Below, piece after piece: positions 33,190-41,255 of a DNA stretch of 41,255 nucleotides. The notes beneath the pieces were generated by a model. That model made no database searches. It was given only the letters and a program-made list of their open reading frames with translations, and was not told the DNA's origin. How positions within the stretch are numbered: the stretch's first letter is position 1; each line of letters opens with the position of its first letter. The stretch covers positions 1 through 41,255 of the forward strand of contig NZ_JAECZA010000241.1 of assembly GCF_016056275.1 (NCBI RefSeq). Reading direction: 5' to 3'. A program made the translations under genes and the position numbers. The stretch comes from Dendronalium phyllosphericum CENA369. Its GTDB lineage: Bacteria > Cyanobacteriota > Cyanobacteriia > Cyanobacteriales > Nostocaceae.

Positions 33190-35286
33190 ATGGCAAAGCT
33201 AGCACTGCTGATCGGGATTAGTGAATATGATGAGCCAACATTAGCACCGTTACCAAATGCTGTGAATGATGTTGAGGCGATGCAGCGAGTTTTGGTAAAC
33301 CCAGAAATGGGTGGTTTTGCTGCGGCTGATGTCACAGTGCTGCAAAATCCCGAACGGCAGGCTATGGAAGATGCTATCTATAATTTGTATGCCAATTGTG
33401 ATAAAGATGACTTGGTGCTTTGTTACTTTTCTGGTCATGGTGTAGTAGTAGAAAACGGTGAGTTTTATTTCTCGACTCCCCGTAGCCGGAAGAACCAGGG
33501 AAAATTAATCCTCACCACAGCCGTGGCTGCAACAAGTGTACATAGTTGGATGAACCAAAGCAGGTCTAAGCGACAGGTGGTAATTTTAGATTGCTGCTTT
33601 AGTGGTGCTTTTGCTAGGGGTTTGACAGCTAAAGATAGCGGTACTATTGACCTGCAACAGCAATTAGGCGGTGAGGGAAGGGCAATTCTCACGGCTTCCA
33701 CTTCTACGCAATATGCTTTTGAGTCTGAAGGCTTGGAACTTTCGATTTACACTCATTATTTAGTAGAAGGGATTGAGAAAGGTGCAGCGGATAAAGATGG
33801 GGATGGTTTAATTGCAGTGGATGAGTTGCATGGGTATGCGAAAAGCAAGGTGCAAGAAGCATCTCCCGCCATGACACCAGAGTTATATTACATAAAAAAG
33901 GGTGAACCGATTTTTCTGGCAAAGTCGCCCAAGGACGATCCCAAGCTTAAGTATCGTAAGGAATTTGATAAAATTGCCCTTGAGGATGAAGGAGAGATTT
34001 CTGTAGGCAATCGCTTCTATTTGTATGAGTTGCGGGATAATTTGCGATTATCTGCCGATGAGGCTGATGCAATTGAGTTTGAGGTTCTTGAACCTTATCG
34101 CCAGCGTCAGCAAAAATTGCAACGTTATGAGCAAGCTTTATCTCAAATCAAACAATATCCACTTACAAACAAAGACCGCAATGGGTTAAAACGCTTCCAA
34201 GATATCTTGAATCTTCGAGATGAAGATATAGCTTCAATAGAACAAAGCGTATTAGCCCCAAAACAAGCTGAATATGAGCGCCAGCAACAGGAAGCTGAAA
34301 GATTACGCCAAGAATATCGAATACAGCAAGCAGAATTACAACAACAAAGAGAATCATCTAAAACTGTTTCTCCTCCAGGTATTCAAACTCAGACTTTTGA
34401 ATTCGACACCGCCACCCTAACGGTAAAAAGCTCAGGTTTCTTAGGTATGGGGAAAAAAATCTATGAAATTAACCGTAGTCGTGGACGCGCTGAGTTTTTT
34501 AGAGAAGACCTGGGTAATGGTGTAGTGCTAGAAATGGTGGCAATTCCTGGTGGTCAATTTTTGATGGGTTCGCCAGAAAATGAGCCAGAACGCATCAGTG
34601 ATGAAAGTCCACAGCACACTGTTACCATTCAACCCTTTTTTATGGGTAAATTTCCTGTCACGCAAGCTCAATGGAAAGCCGTAGCTGCTCTTGGTAAGGT
34701 AAGTATTGATTTAAATCCCGACCCATCCAAATTTAAAGGAGCGAATCGACCTGTTGAATGTGTTTCTTGGGATGATGCGGTTGAATTTTGCGCCAGACTA
34801 TCTCAAAAGACTGGGAAAATTTATCGTTTACCCAGTGAGGCAGAGTGGGAATATGCTTGTCGTGCAGGCACTACCACCCCGTTTTATTTTGGCGAAACAA
34901 TTACGACTGATTTGGCAAATTATCAAGGTACTGATTGGGATTATCAAGGAAGAGTGTACCCAGGTAATTATGGTCAGGGGCCTAAAGGTGAATATCGTCA
35001 GCAAACAACAGAAGTAGGAAAATTTCCCGCCAATTCCTTTGGATTATTTGACATGCATGGTAATATATGGGAATGGTGTCAGGATGAGTGGCACGAAAAT
35101 TATAACAATGCGCCAACAGACGGCAGCGCTTGGCTAAGTGACAATGAGAATCAACGTAGACTGCTGCGTGGTGGTTCGTGGTACGACTCTCCTAGGTATT
35201 GCCGTTCGGCGTTTCGCAACTATATCGCGCGGGAGTGGAACGTCAACGTGGGTTTTCGGGTTGTGGTGTTGCGGGGCGGGACTTAA
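33190..35286 (+). CDS. Caspase-like protease with C-terminal SUMF1/FGE-sulfatase domain
   Basis: 698 aa. Residues 1-245 are a C14 caspase/metacaspase-like domain: YFSGHGVV holds the catalytic H83 and LDCCFSGAF the Cys (C136). DKDGDGLIAVDE (201-212) fits an EF-hand calcium loop. Residues 250-390 are helical and coiled-coil-rich with repeated YRQEF/LSADEA-type features (effector-associated region). Residues 440-698 are a formylglycine-generating-enzyme-like (SUMF1) domain: IPGGQFLMGS, VTQAQW, RLPSEAEWEYACRAGT, DMHGNIWEWC and LRGGSW...GFRVV. SUMF1 modules in such fusions usually act as ligand-binding (C-type-lectin-like) units. The last about 35 residues look hypervariable. A likely role is regulated cell death or immune effector. 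It is preceded by EACC1. Confidence 0.9.
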   Translation: MAKLALLIGISEYDEPTLAPLPNAVNDVEAMQRVLVNPEMGGFAAADVTVLQNPERQAMEDAIYNLYANCDKDDLVLCYFSGHGVVVENGEFYFSTPRSRKNQGKLILTTAVAATSVHSWMNQSRSKRQVVILDCCFSGAFARGLTAKDSGTIDLQQQLGGEGRAILTASTSTQYAFESEGLELSIYTHYLVEGIEKGAADKDGDGLIAVDELHGYAKSKVQEASPAMTPELYYIKKGEPIFLAKSPKDDPKLKYRKEFDKIALEDEGEISVGNRFYLYELRDNLRLSADEADAIEFEVLEPYRQRQQKLQRYEQALSQIKQYPLTNKDRNGLKRFQDILNLRDEDIASIEQSVLAPKQAEYERQQQEAERLRQEYRIQQAELQQQRESSKTVSPPGIQTQTFEFDTATLTVKSSGFLGMGKKIYEINRSRGRAEFFREDLGNGVVLEMVAIPGGQFLMGSPENEPERISDESPQHTVTIQPFFMGKFPVTQAQWKAVAALGKVSIDLNPDPSKFKGANRPVECVSWDDAVEFCARLSQKTGKIYRLPSEAEWEYACRAGTTTPFYFGETITTDLANYQGTDWDYQGRVYPGNYGQGPKGEYRQQTTEVGKFPANSFGLFDMHGNIWEWCQDEWHENYNNAPTDGSAWLSDNENQRRLLRGGSWYDSPRYCRSAFRNYIAREWNVNVGFRVVVLRGGT
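35171..35279 (+). other. Candidate diversity-generating retroelement variable region
   Basis: The 3' end of the caspase-SUMF1 gene, from GGTTCGTGG (W664) to GTTGCGGGGCGGG, has invariable codons (CGG, TGC CGT TCG GCG, GGT TTT CGG) alternating with positions whose residues (Y665, D666, S667, Y670, F675, Y678, I679, W683, V685, V687) fit AAC/AAT codons altered at A. It ends in a G/C-rich run like the IMH end of known variable repeats. No reverse transcriptase or template repeat is in this window, so any donor must lie elsewhere. Confidence 0.4.
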
Positions 35287-35459
35287 TAGCACTTTACACT
35301 ATTGCCCTTTAGCACTCTACTCTCTTCCTCTTTTCCCTTCTTGTGTCTCGCGCTCTGCGCGCTCAAATATTTTTTTAGTTATTGAATGAATGACCTACCT
35401 AGATATCATAAATTTTTGTTAGGCGATCGCATCATTACAGAACTAGCAGTTTCAACTTT

Positions 35460-35822
35460 CTAGAACAGAGGTAGAAACTCTATGCGGTCTTGATACTCGT
35501 TCTCAAAGGAACCTTCCGCTATCAAAAGCAACTGTTCGAGATTTTCACCAACGCTTAATTTTGAATTCAAGATGAAAATTCCCGGTATATGATGCTTCTG
35601 AGCTATATGATCTGCCAAGTGAACTGGCATAGATTTGCGGTTATTAGTGACTAAAACAAAATCATTTTCTTCACACCAAAGTAAAATTTCTGGGTCTAAA
35701 GTTCCCTTTTTTGGAGTAGTTAAATCTCCAATTGCCATGACAAACAAATCAGGCTTCAGACGGCGTAGTTGAATTGTGTAAATTGGATCGACATTCTCAT
35801 CTATAAGATACTTAAGCACCAT
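35460..35822 (-). CDS. DUF5615-family PIN-like toxin
   Basis: 120 aa. The N-terminal KYLIDENVDP and central WCEENDFVLVTNNRKSM are typical of DUF5615 (Mut7-C/PIN-like) proteins, which are thought to be RNases. The acidic residues D8, E9 and those of the ENDF motif would coordinate metal. It starts 11 nt inside the DUF433 gene on the same strand, in the antitoxin-toxin order expected for this type II pair. Confidence 0.85.
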   Translation of the reverse strand: MVLKYLIDENVDPIYTIQLRRLKPDLFVMAIGDLTTPKKGTLDPEILLWCEENDFVLVTNNRKSMPVHLADHIAQKHHIPGIFILNSKLSVGENLEQLLLIAEGSFENEYQDRIEFLPLF

Positions 35823-36147
35823 GAAATTGATTCGCCATTTTTTCAGCTTTCAATTTACGTAGCCTTTCGACAACTGGGTTTGGGTTGCGACGTTGCTCTT
35901 CTCTCATGCGATCGCCCCACTCTAACCAATCTGTCATATAAGCATCTACTGCTTGCTTATTGTGTAAGTAGTAGAGAATAGTTGCATAAACCTGTTCTAA
36001 AGTCAATGAAGTGTAAGTTTTGGCAATTTCTTCTGGAGTTTTGGCGCGAAAGAGGTAATCAAACAAAATCGTCTCAATTCCTACCCGTGTACCCTTAAGC
36101 CGAATATCATCAGGAGCTAGAAAGTTAAAGTAGTCTTCAAGTTGCAT
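35812..36147 (-). CDS. DUF433-family antitoxin
   Basis: 111 aa. DDIRLKGTRVGIETILFDYL followed by TPEEIAKTYTSLTLEQVYATILYYL is the winged-helix-like DUF433 domain. It would bind DNA and neutralise the DUF5615 toxin. The C-terminal part is basic and helical. A 65-bp decayed copy of its 3' region is at 37004-37068. The 5' neighbour is the divergent VapBC-type pair at 36346. Confidence 0.85.
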   Translation of the reverse strand: MQLEDYFNFLAPDDIRLKGTRVGIETILFDYLFRAKTPEEIAKTYTSLTLEQVYATILYYLHNKQAVDAYMTDWLEWGDRMREEQRRNPNPVVERLRKLKAEKMANQFHGA

Positions 36148-36345
36148 AGTTAGCTGAAGCTGATAATATTATGTATTCCCCAAGCGTAACATTCAGGCAA
36201 TTGGAGCGATCGCGCAATACTGAGATGGGGTTAAGAGATGGCGATCGCTTACCTGTAACTGCCGTCGTACAATAATAAAATCAAATATTTAGCAATTGAA
36301 AAGCTAAAAATGCAAAACTAAAAATTGAAAAATCAGGAAAAATAA

Positions 36346-36612
36346 GTGATGAAAGATGCGGATTGGAGAGTGAAGGTATTAGAAGAAGTGCAACAAATTC
36401 CAGATGCTAAGTTAGCACTACTGTATGAACTGATTCACGGATTTCGACTTAACTCAGAAACTAATAACCACAACGCTGCTAACATCATGCAGTTCGCAGG
36501 TTGCTGGAGCGATTTATCAGACGAAGTATACAGCGAATTTTCAGACGAAATTGCTATCCGTCGTCAGCAAGCATTCTCTCAAAGACGAAACCGTGAAACC
36601 AGCATTGATTGA
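36346..36612 (+). CDS. VapB-type antitoxin
   Basis: 88 aa, with an N-terminal helical region (LEEVQQIPDAKLALLYELIH) and a C-terminal FAGCWSDLSDEVYSEFSDEI plus RRQQAFSQRRNRE tail that is typical of small cyanobacterial antitoxins paired with PIN toxins. The stop overlaps the downstream toxin start by 20 nt. Confidence 0.8.
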   Translation: MMKDADWRVKVLEEVQQIPDAKLALLYELIHGFRLNSETNNHNAANIMQFAGCWSDLSDEVYSEFSDEIAIRRQQAFSQRRNRETSID

Positions 36613-36994
36613 TACTGATATTTTGTCTCTATTCTTCCGAGGCAATGTTAACGTAGTAGCTCAGTTTCAGACTTACCTGATAACCTATCGTCAAATCAAC
36701 ATCAGCATCATCACCTATTACGAAATTCTCAGCGGCTTAAAGCACCGCGATGCTCAAAAGCAACTCACTTTGTTTTTGGAGTTTGCTGCTCAAAATGTTG
36801 TCTTGCCCCTTACCCAACAATCTGTTACTCTATCCGCAGATATTTATGCAAACTTGCGGCTTCAAGGGATTCCTATCGACGATATTGATTTGCTCATTGC
36901 TGGAGTTGCGCTTGCCAACAATTTAGTTCTCATCACTCATAATCAGCGTCATTTCAGTAGAGTTGAAGGACTAGAATTACAAGATTGGAGTTAA
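36593..36994 (+). CDS. VapC-type PIN-domain toxin
   Basis: 133 aa from GTG 36593. An ATG at 36551 would add 14 residues inside the antitoxin; the GTG gives MKPALIDTDIL, the normal PIN start. Catalytic acids are D7 (IDTDIL), E44 (TYYEILSG) and D99 (DDIDLLIAG), with N117 in the THNQRHF end motif. It should be an endoribonuclease controlled by the antitoxin encoded just upstream. Confidence 0.85.
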   Translation: MKPALIDTDILSLFFRGNVNVVAQFQTYLITYRQINISIITYYEILSGLKHRDAQKQLTLFLEFAAQNVVLPLTQQSVTLSADIYANLRLQGIPIDDIDLLIAGVALANNLVLITHNQRHFSRVEGLELQDWS

Positions 36995-37003
36995 CACTAC
37001 TTG

Positions 37004-37068
37004 CAATTTACGTAGCCTTTCTAAAACTGGGTTTGGGCTGCAACATTGCTATTCTCTCATGCGATCGC
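37004..37068. repeat. Decayed partial copy of the DUF433 antitoxin gene
   Basis: CAATTTACGTAGCCTTTC... through TTCTCTCATGCGATCGC aligns without gaps to 35851-35915 of the DUF433 gene (65 bp, about eight substitutions), in the same orientation. It is non-coding here. Confidence 0.85.
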
Positions 37069-37094
37069 GCGATATTGAGATGCGATCGCTGTTA

Positions 37095-37368
37095 CTAACA
37101 ACAGAAGTTTCTGTCCTAACGACAGCTTCAATTTTCTTTACAAAACAGTAACGGGAGTAACGACAAAAGTTTCTGTGCTAACGACAGCTTTAATATTATT
37201 TACAAAACTCTAACGGTAGTAACGACAGAAGTTTCTGTGCTAACGACAGCTTCAATCTTCTTTACAAAGTTGGAGTCATCCTCAAGAAAACTTCTTGGAT
37301 TGAAAGTAACAGCGAATCAAGTGGTAAGGACAGCTGCTTGTGGAATTGTGAAAACTCATAGCGATCGC
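37095..37368. repeat. 274-bp direct repeat, copy 2
   Basis: Same length and order as 31630-31903: 62-bp units beginning at 37095, 37157 and 37219, then the unique tail with GCTTGTGGAATTGTGAAAAC to the HIP1 octamer 37361-37368. Unit 1 has diverged slightly (CTAACAACAGAAG). Confidence 0.9.
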
Positions 37369-37383
37369 TTAACCTCATTCTAA

Positions 37384-37591
37384 GAGGTTGTTTGAAAAGT
37401 GGTTAGCTGTGATTTTAGACACTTATTGATCCCCCCTAGCCCCCCTTAAAAAGGGGGGAATTAGAATCAAAGTCCACGGCAGTTGCTTCAAGTCGGCAAA
37501 GCCGCCCAACGCACTGCCTCCCCTTTTTAAGGGGGATTTAGGGGGATCTAAAACTATTTGATACATCATTAGGGACTTTTCAAACATCCTC
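37384..37591. mobile_element. MITE-like element with TAA target duplication, 208 bp
   Basis: Terminal inverted repeats GAGGTTGTTTGAAAAGT and ACTTTTCAAACATCCTC, flanked by TAA at 37381-37383 and 37592-37594. A 3-bp TNA duplication fits an IS5-family relative (ISL2/IS1031 type). An inner inverted repeat (GATCCCCCCTAGCCCCCCTT versus its partner up to about 37550) is nested inside. Confidence 0.75.
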
Positions 37592-37670
37592 TAAATGAAG
37601 AGCGATCGCCTGGATGGACAAACTAGCTATTAATATAATTTTGCATTGGGTGAGTATATATAAAACTAGG

Positions 37671-39446
37671 CTAAATAAAAATTGTGACATCGAGTAGTGC
37701 AACACCAACATCTACCATCCAAAATCCAAAATTCAGTATAGATTGAGGAAGATTTTGTTTAGAAGGTTGAGTTTTGTTAGTGTCACAATCAGACACTTGT
37801 GCTAATTCGGTTGTACTTAAGGACTGGACAAGACTCAAACCAAGAGACTGACTAGAAATAGTTTTGGCATAAGCAGCATTGAGGTATGGTCTGTATTGCG
37901 ACCTTCCCGCTACATAAGTTTCAAAGAAAGGCAAACTCAAAACATTCATGTAAAAACGTGCTTGGGAAGCATCACCAACTACATCAGCAGGTAATGAAAC
38001 TTGTTGGCTTGCGGGGTTACTATTGCCAATTGTGGAAAAATGGGTTCCACCGATAAGCATCACCAGATACTTTTGTGAATTAGCAAACCAGGAGAAAGGT
38101 AAAATTTGCTCGTATAAAGCTGGTGCAACAGTATCTTCACTACTACCAACAATCATCACAGGAGTTTTAACTTGGCTTAAACCAGCTTTGCCAAAAATAG
38201 AACTAGTGACTGGGTTAACTGCGATCGCAGCTTTGACTCTTTCATCCTGCAAGTTATACTCTTGGCTGGACTTGTTGCTATTTAATGCCAAAGCACTACA
38301 TTGGAATTGTAAAGACATATTCCAGGTTTTGCGTAGTGTCTCTGGTTTGCAGTCTTGTTGCAGTTGCTCAAAGTTAATCTTAGCGCCAGCCAAAGCTAAA
38401 GCTGTATAACCACCCAAGGATTGACCAAACACACCAACTTGTTGCAGATTTAACCGACCTTGAAACCGCGAATCAGACTGATTACTTTTCTCTAGTTGAT
38501 TCAAGACAAATTTGATATCCAGAGGTCTATCTTTAAATTCCTCTGGTGTTACTACTTGATTAGTGCGTCCGTTTAGGGATAGTTGCAATTGTTTGGTATC
38601 GCTACCCGGATGATTGGGAACAACAACGGCAAATCCGTAGGAAGCTAGATGAGTGGCTAAATATTGAAAGTTGCTGCTGTCTAAACCTAGACCGTGAGAA
38701 ACTACAATTACTGGTGCAGGATGGACATTGGGAATATAAACATCGGTCAGTAAAAGCCGATTGCGTGTCGAGTCGAAAAACTTTAATATATATTTTTGCG
38801 ACTTAAATTTTCCCTGACCCCGTAATTCTGGTAACTCAGAGAATACAGACTTGGGAATTGTGGCAGCTTCTATATTAGACTTTTTGGCGATCGCGGCGAT
38901 CGCTTGCTGAGTTCCATTCACCACTTTCTCCAGTTCCGCAGCGATAGCGAAACTACGCGCTAAATCAATCCGGATACTGCTGCTAGGATACTTGCGTAAC
39001 AGATTTAATAGCGTTAAACCTCCTGGTTCAGCAGAGGCGGAAATTAGCGCCGACCGTAAGTCTTGTTCTGGTTGAAGAGATTTGGTTTTAATCGCTTCTG
39101 CTAAACGGTGTAGCAAAGTTTCTCCTTGCGGTGTGTAGAGAAATTGCGAAGCTACCACCGGACTCACTTTCACTGAAGTAAGTAAAATTCGCTGCAATTG
39201 TTGAAACTGTTTTTGTGGCAAGTATTGCCGATAAACTGCTAATTCGTCGTCAATTACTCCTTTGGTGGCGTAGTTCTCCAAAGCAGCAACTGAAATTGAC
39301 ATTTCTAGTGCCGAATAAGATGCATAAATTCGCTCTGCTGCCATTGCAGAAGTACTAATTCCAAATGTTGGCAGCAGCATTGATAGAACCAGTAAGAGCG
39401 AATTTTTTCTCAGGGTACTAGTCCACTTACCAAACAAACTATTCAT
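37671..39446 (-). CDS. Exported alpha/beta hydrolase, DUF1400 type
   Basis: 591 aa. A clear signal peptide (LLLVLSMLLPTFGI with probable cleavage after SAMA) precedes residues 40-200, the DUF1400 region found in cyanobacterial hydrolases. The catalytic domain has VVSHGLG (oxyanion region), GVFGQSLGGYTA (S343), VGSSEDTVAP (D438) and GGTHFS (H469). It is probably an exported lipase/esterase; the substrate is unknown. Minus strand, alone; the MITE at 37384 lies just downstream. Confidence 0.85.
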   Translation of the reverse strand: MNSLFGKWTSTLRKNSLLLVLSMLLPTFGISTSAMAAERIYASYSALEMSISVAALENYATKGVIDDELAVYRQYLPQKQFQQLQRILLTSVKVSPVVASQFLYTPQGETLLHRLAEAIKTKSLQPEQDLRSALISASAEPGGLTLLNLLRKYPSSSIRIDLARSFAIAAELEKVVNGTQQAIAAIAKKSNIEAATIPKSVFSELPELRGQGKFKSQKYILKFFDSTRNRLLLTDVYIPNVHPAPVIVVSHGLGLDSSNFQYLATHLASYGFAVVVPNHPGSDTKQLQLSLNGRTNQVVTPEEFKDRPLDIKFVLNQLEKSNQSDSRFQGRLNLQQVGVFGQSLGGYTALALAGAKINFEQLQQDCKPETLRKTWNMSLQFQCSALALNSNKSSQEYNLQDERVKAAIAVNPVTSSIFGKAGLSQVKTPVMIVGSSEDTVAPALYEQILPFSWFANSQKYLVMLIGGTHFSTIGNSNPASQQVSLPADVVGDASQARFYMNVLSLPFFETYVAGRSQYRPYLNAAYAKTISSQSLGLSLVQSLSTTELAQVSDCDTNKTQPSKQNLPQSILNFGFWMVDVGVALLDVTIFI

Positions 39447-39584
39447 CGCTCAACTGTTTCTGTGATATTGTTTCACGAGGCGTTGGCTTTGGTAGTTATT
39501 CAGACACCCTATTGATAGCAATCCTATCTAATTTGTGAAAAAGATTACTGTAGTTGTTGGCAATCAAACACAGCCAGTGCATTA

Positions 39585-39677
39585 GACTTCTTGCAGAAGT
39601 CGGGAAAAAAGTCAGGAATCAGAAAAAACCTTTTCCCTTTACCCGCAATAGTAAACAAGTTACTTTTGCAAGAGGTC
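39585..39677. mobile_element. Small MITE-like element, about 93 bp, TA-flanked
   Basis: Ends GACTTCTTGCAGAAGT and ACTTTTGCAAGAGGTC are imperfect inverted repeats, with TA on both sides (39583-39584 and 39678-39679). No coding capacity. Confidence 0.6.
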
Positions 39678-40177
39678 TATTGTAGGCAAAATGCCTTCTC
39701 ACATAGCAATTAGCGTTCAACAAACTACATTAAATATTTCACAAATCATTCAGATAGCTGTAACTGATAGTATTCGCCTCAACGCTTATAGATTCTCTTG
39801 ATTTTTTTCTCTTGATAACAAAGTCAAAACTTAAATGCAATTGATACACATCGGTAGAGAAAATATGCACCTAGCAATAGATTTATATCGCGCCAAATTT
39901 AATATTTATCATTAGGACTAACGCAGTGAACCAGCGCTATAGAATGGTTTTTATCGTTAGGCAACTGGTTAACCCGAAGGGATAATTGGAAACGCTAAGA
40001 GCTGTTTGATAAATAATTAGACAGACATGATATTACTTCGATTGCTTGCACTCACTTGTAAAATCATAACAAATGAAAAATTCACTTGCCTCAGTATTGA
40101 GAATGTAGCTTTAAGTAGTAATTGAAGAATTACGGCAGAGTTTCAAATTAATCAGTGGTAATTTATCTTTATAATTG

Positions 40178-40210
40178 AAAACTACGTTCATCTTGGATGA
40201 GCGTAGTTTT
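40178..40210 (-). terminator. Hairpin terminator for the EamA gene
   Basis: AAAACTACG (40178-40186) and CGTAGTTTT (40202-40210) form a stem extended by TCATC/GATGA, lying 43 bp downstream of the minus-strand transporter gene. T-rich DNA follows on both strands, so it can work in either direction. Confidence 0.75.
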
Positions 40211-40252
40211 TTCAACATATTTATTTACGATGAGTACAGAATTATGTGGTGC

Positions 40253-41179
40253 TTAATTAGATTTTTCTAAGGCGATCGCCACAGAACCACCTACTACTAA
40301 AGATGCTCCTAATAGCGCAATTAAAGTTAGGTGTTCTATGGGAATTAGAGAAGGTACAAATACTGATAGAAGCTCAACCAATACGATTGTCACAATAGGA
40401 GCTAAAGCTAAGACCGCACTTACTCTTGATGCCTGCCAGTGTTCCAATGATTCGGCAAAAGCACCATAAGCAATTAGAGTATTCAAAGCACAAAAAAGTA
40501 ACATTCCCAAATGCAGACTATCGAGTGTCAAAATTGTTTCTACCCTTGCAAAGGGAGTAAATAATAAAGCACATCCTCCGTAAATAATCAACATGATGTT
40601 AGCAGAGGATAAAGATTGCAATAACTGCTTTTGTGCCAAAGCATAAACAGCCCATGCTGATGCCCCTACAACAATCAAACTACTACCCAAAAGATATGTA
40701 TTACGAGCCGTCAGTAAATTGGTTATTTGTTCGTTAAAAAACAAAACATAACCAAAAATCAGTACGCTTACGCCAATCCATTGACGTAGCGTATAACGTT
40801 CTTGAAAAACAACTAATCCTCCGAAACCTAATAAAAGGGTAGATAATTGAACGATCACTTCAGCGTTAGTAGGTGTGGTTAACGCTAAACCTTGCATAAA
40901 CAAAAAGTAATTAGCCGCTAACATGACAGTAGCGATCGCTAATAATTTTCCAGAACTAGAACGCAATTGTTGTAGCTTTGGTAATTTACCACGCACCCCT
41001 AAATACAGAGCAAGTAACACAAACGATGTCAAAAAGCGAAACCAAACAATGGTGTAGACATCAAGTGCTTGCAGCGTTACTTCTATTGCGATAGGTAGAA
41101 TTCCCCACAACAATACAGTCAACAGTGACAGTGCTAGTCCTAAACGCCAGCGCCCAGAACTGTGATGCATAGTTTGCAT
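40253..41179 (-). CDS. EamA/DMT-family transporter
   Basis: 308 aa with about ten membrane segments in two homologous halves (EamA repeats, residues about 12-150 and 160-300). Features such as LLWGILPIAIEVTL, FRFLTSFVLLALYL and PTNAEVIVQLSTLLLGFGG fit the drug/metabolite transporter superfamily (RhaT/YdcZ-like members). It probably exports or imports a small metabolite across the plasma membrane; the substrate cannot be told. A second Met at residue 4 is an alternative start. Confidence 0.9.
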   Translation of the reverse strand: MQTMHHSSGRWRLGLALSLLTVLLWGILPIAIEVTLQALDVYTIVWFRFLTSFVLLALYLGVRGKLPKLQQLRSSSGKLLAIATVMLAANYFLFMQGLALTTPTNAEVIVQLSTLLLGFGGLVVFQERYTLRQWIGVSVLIFGYVLFFNEQITNLLTARNTYLLGSSLIVVGASAWAVYALAQKQLLQSLSSANIMLIIYGGCALLFTPFARVETILTLDSLHLGMLLFCALNTLIAYGAFAESLEHWQASRVSAVLALAPIVTIVLVELLSVFVPSLIPIEHLTLIALLGASLVVGGSVAIALEKSN

Positions 41180-41255
41180 AATAAATCAATCAGATTTTTT
41201 CGGGTTAAGGGTCGAGACACCTCAGAGGGGTAGGGGGAGCTGGGGGAGATGAGGG

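Larger units (their letters stand above)
39447..40252. other. 800-bp interval with one small MITE and a terminator
   Basis: AT-rich, no gene seen. It contains the MITE at 39585-39677 and the EamA terminator at 40178-40210, and must carry the promoter of the hydrolase. Confidence 0.5.

Noticed and set aside
35287-35459. Template repeat and reverse transcriptase of a DGR downstream of the caspase gene
   Set aside because: The 170-bp gap to the DUF5615 gene has no adenine-rich copy of the gene end and no RT is encoded in the window; only the variable-region candidate is kept.
31904-37094. A classical integrative element defined by the 274-bp repeats
   Set aside because: No integrase, transposase or tRNA site lies between the repeats, so only the paired-repeat observation is reported.

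Overview
This window most likely comes from a filamentous, Nostocales-like cyanobacterium. The palindrome GCGATCGC (HIP1) recurs throughout. A Ycf66-family gene, a cyanobacterial-type NurA, a Rieske protein, a DUF1400 hydrolase, kinase/PAS-GAF signalling genes and many short MITE-like repeats are present. No tRNA, rRNA or CRISPR array was seen.

Layout. 1-3.8 kb: a tyrosine recombinase, a small membrane protein, and a minus-strand set (galactokinase-like GHMP kinase, DUF4365 protein, unknown partner). 3.8-5 kb: gene-poor, with one possible decayed exported-protein gene. 5-10.05 kb: a strikingly AT-rich, co-directional five-gene cluster (O-methyltransferase, divergent ATP-grasp, unknown 411-aa protein, 2OG-Fe(II)-oxygenase-like protein, GNAT acetyltransferase). 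It looks like a small horizontally acquired biosynthetic or peptide-modifying cluster and does not match a pathway I can name. 10.07-13 kb: an apparently intact IS1380-family element, then a graveyard (pentapeptide-repeat gene remnant, two transposase fragments, a decayed tyrosine recombinase). 13-31.5 kb: mostly chromosomal genes (coaE, tldD, hydrolase, Rieske, HAD, nurA, a PAS-PAS-GAF-GAF histidine kinase, gnd, ycf66) with MITEs between them. Embedded here at 26.5-28.8 kb is a translationally coupled pair: a zinc-ribbon Ser/Thr kinase and a single-chain DarT-DarG-like protein (DNA ADP-ribosyltransferase toxin fold plus de-ADP-ribosylating macrodomain). 31.6-37.4 kb: a conflict/defence-like segment bracketed by two 274-bp direct repeats. 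It holds an EACC1-like small protein directly followed by a caspase-SUMF1 (FGE-sulfatase) protein whose 3' end looks like a diversity-generating-retroelement variable region, and two toxin-antitoxin pairs (DUF433/DUF5615 and VapBC-type). 37.7-41.2 kb: a secreted DUF1400 alpha/beta hydrolase and an EamA transporter.

Most notable: the AT-rich 5-10 kb cluster, the DarT-macrodomain fusion coupled to a kinase, the EACC1-caspase-SUMF1 unit with its candidate hypervariable tail, the paired 274-bp repeats, and a perfect 42-bp palindrome inside coaE. All assignments come from reading motifs by eye; no database search was run.
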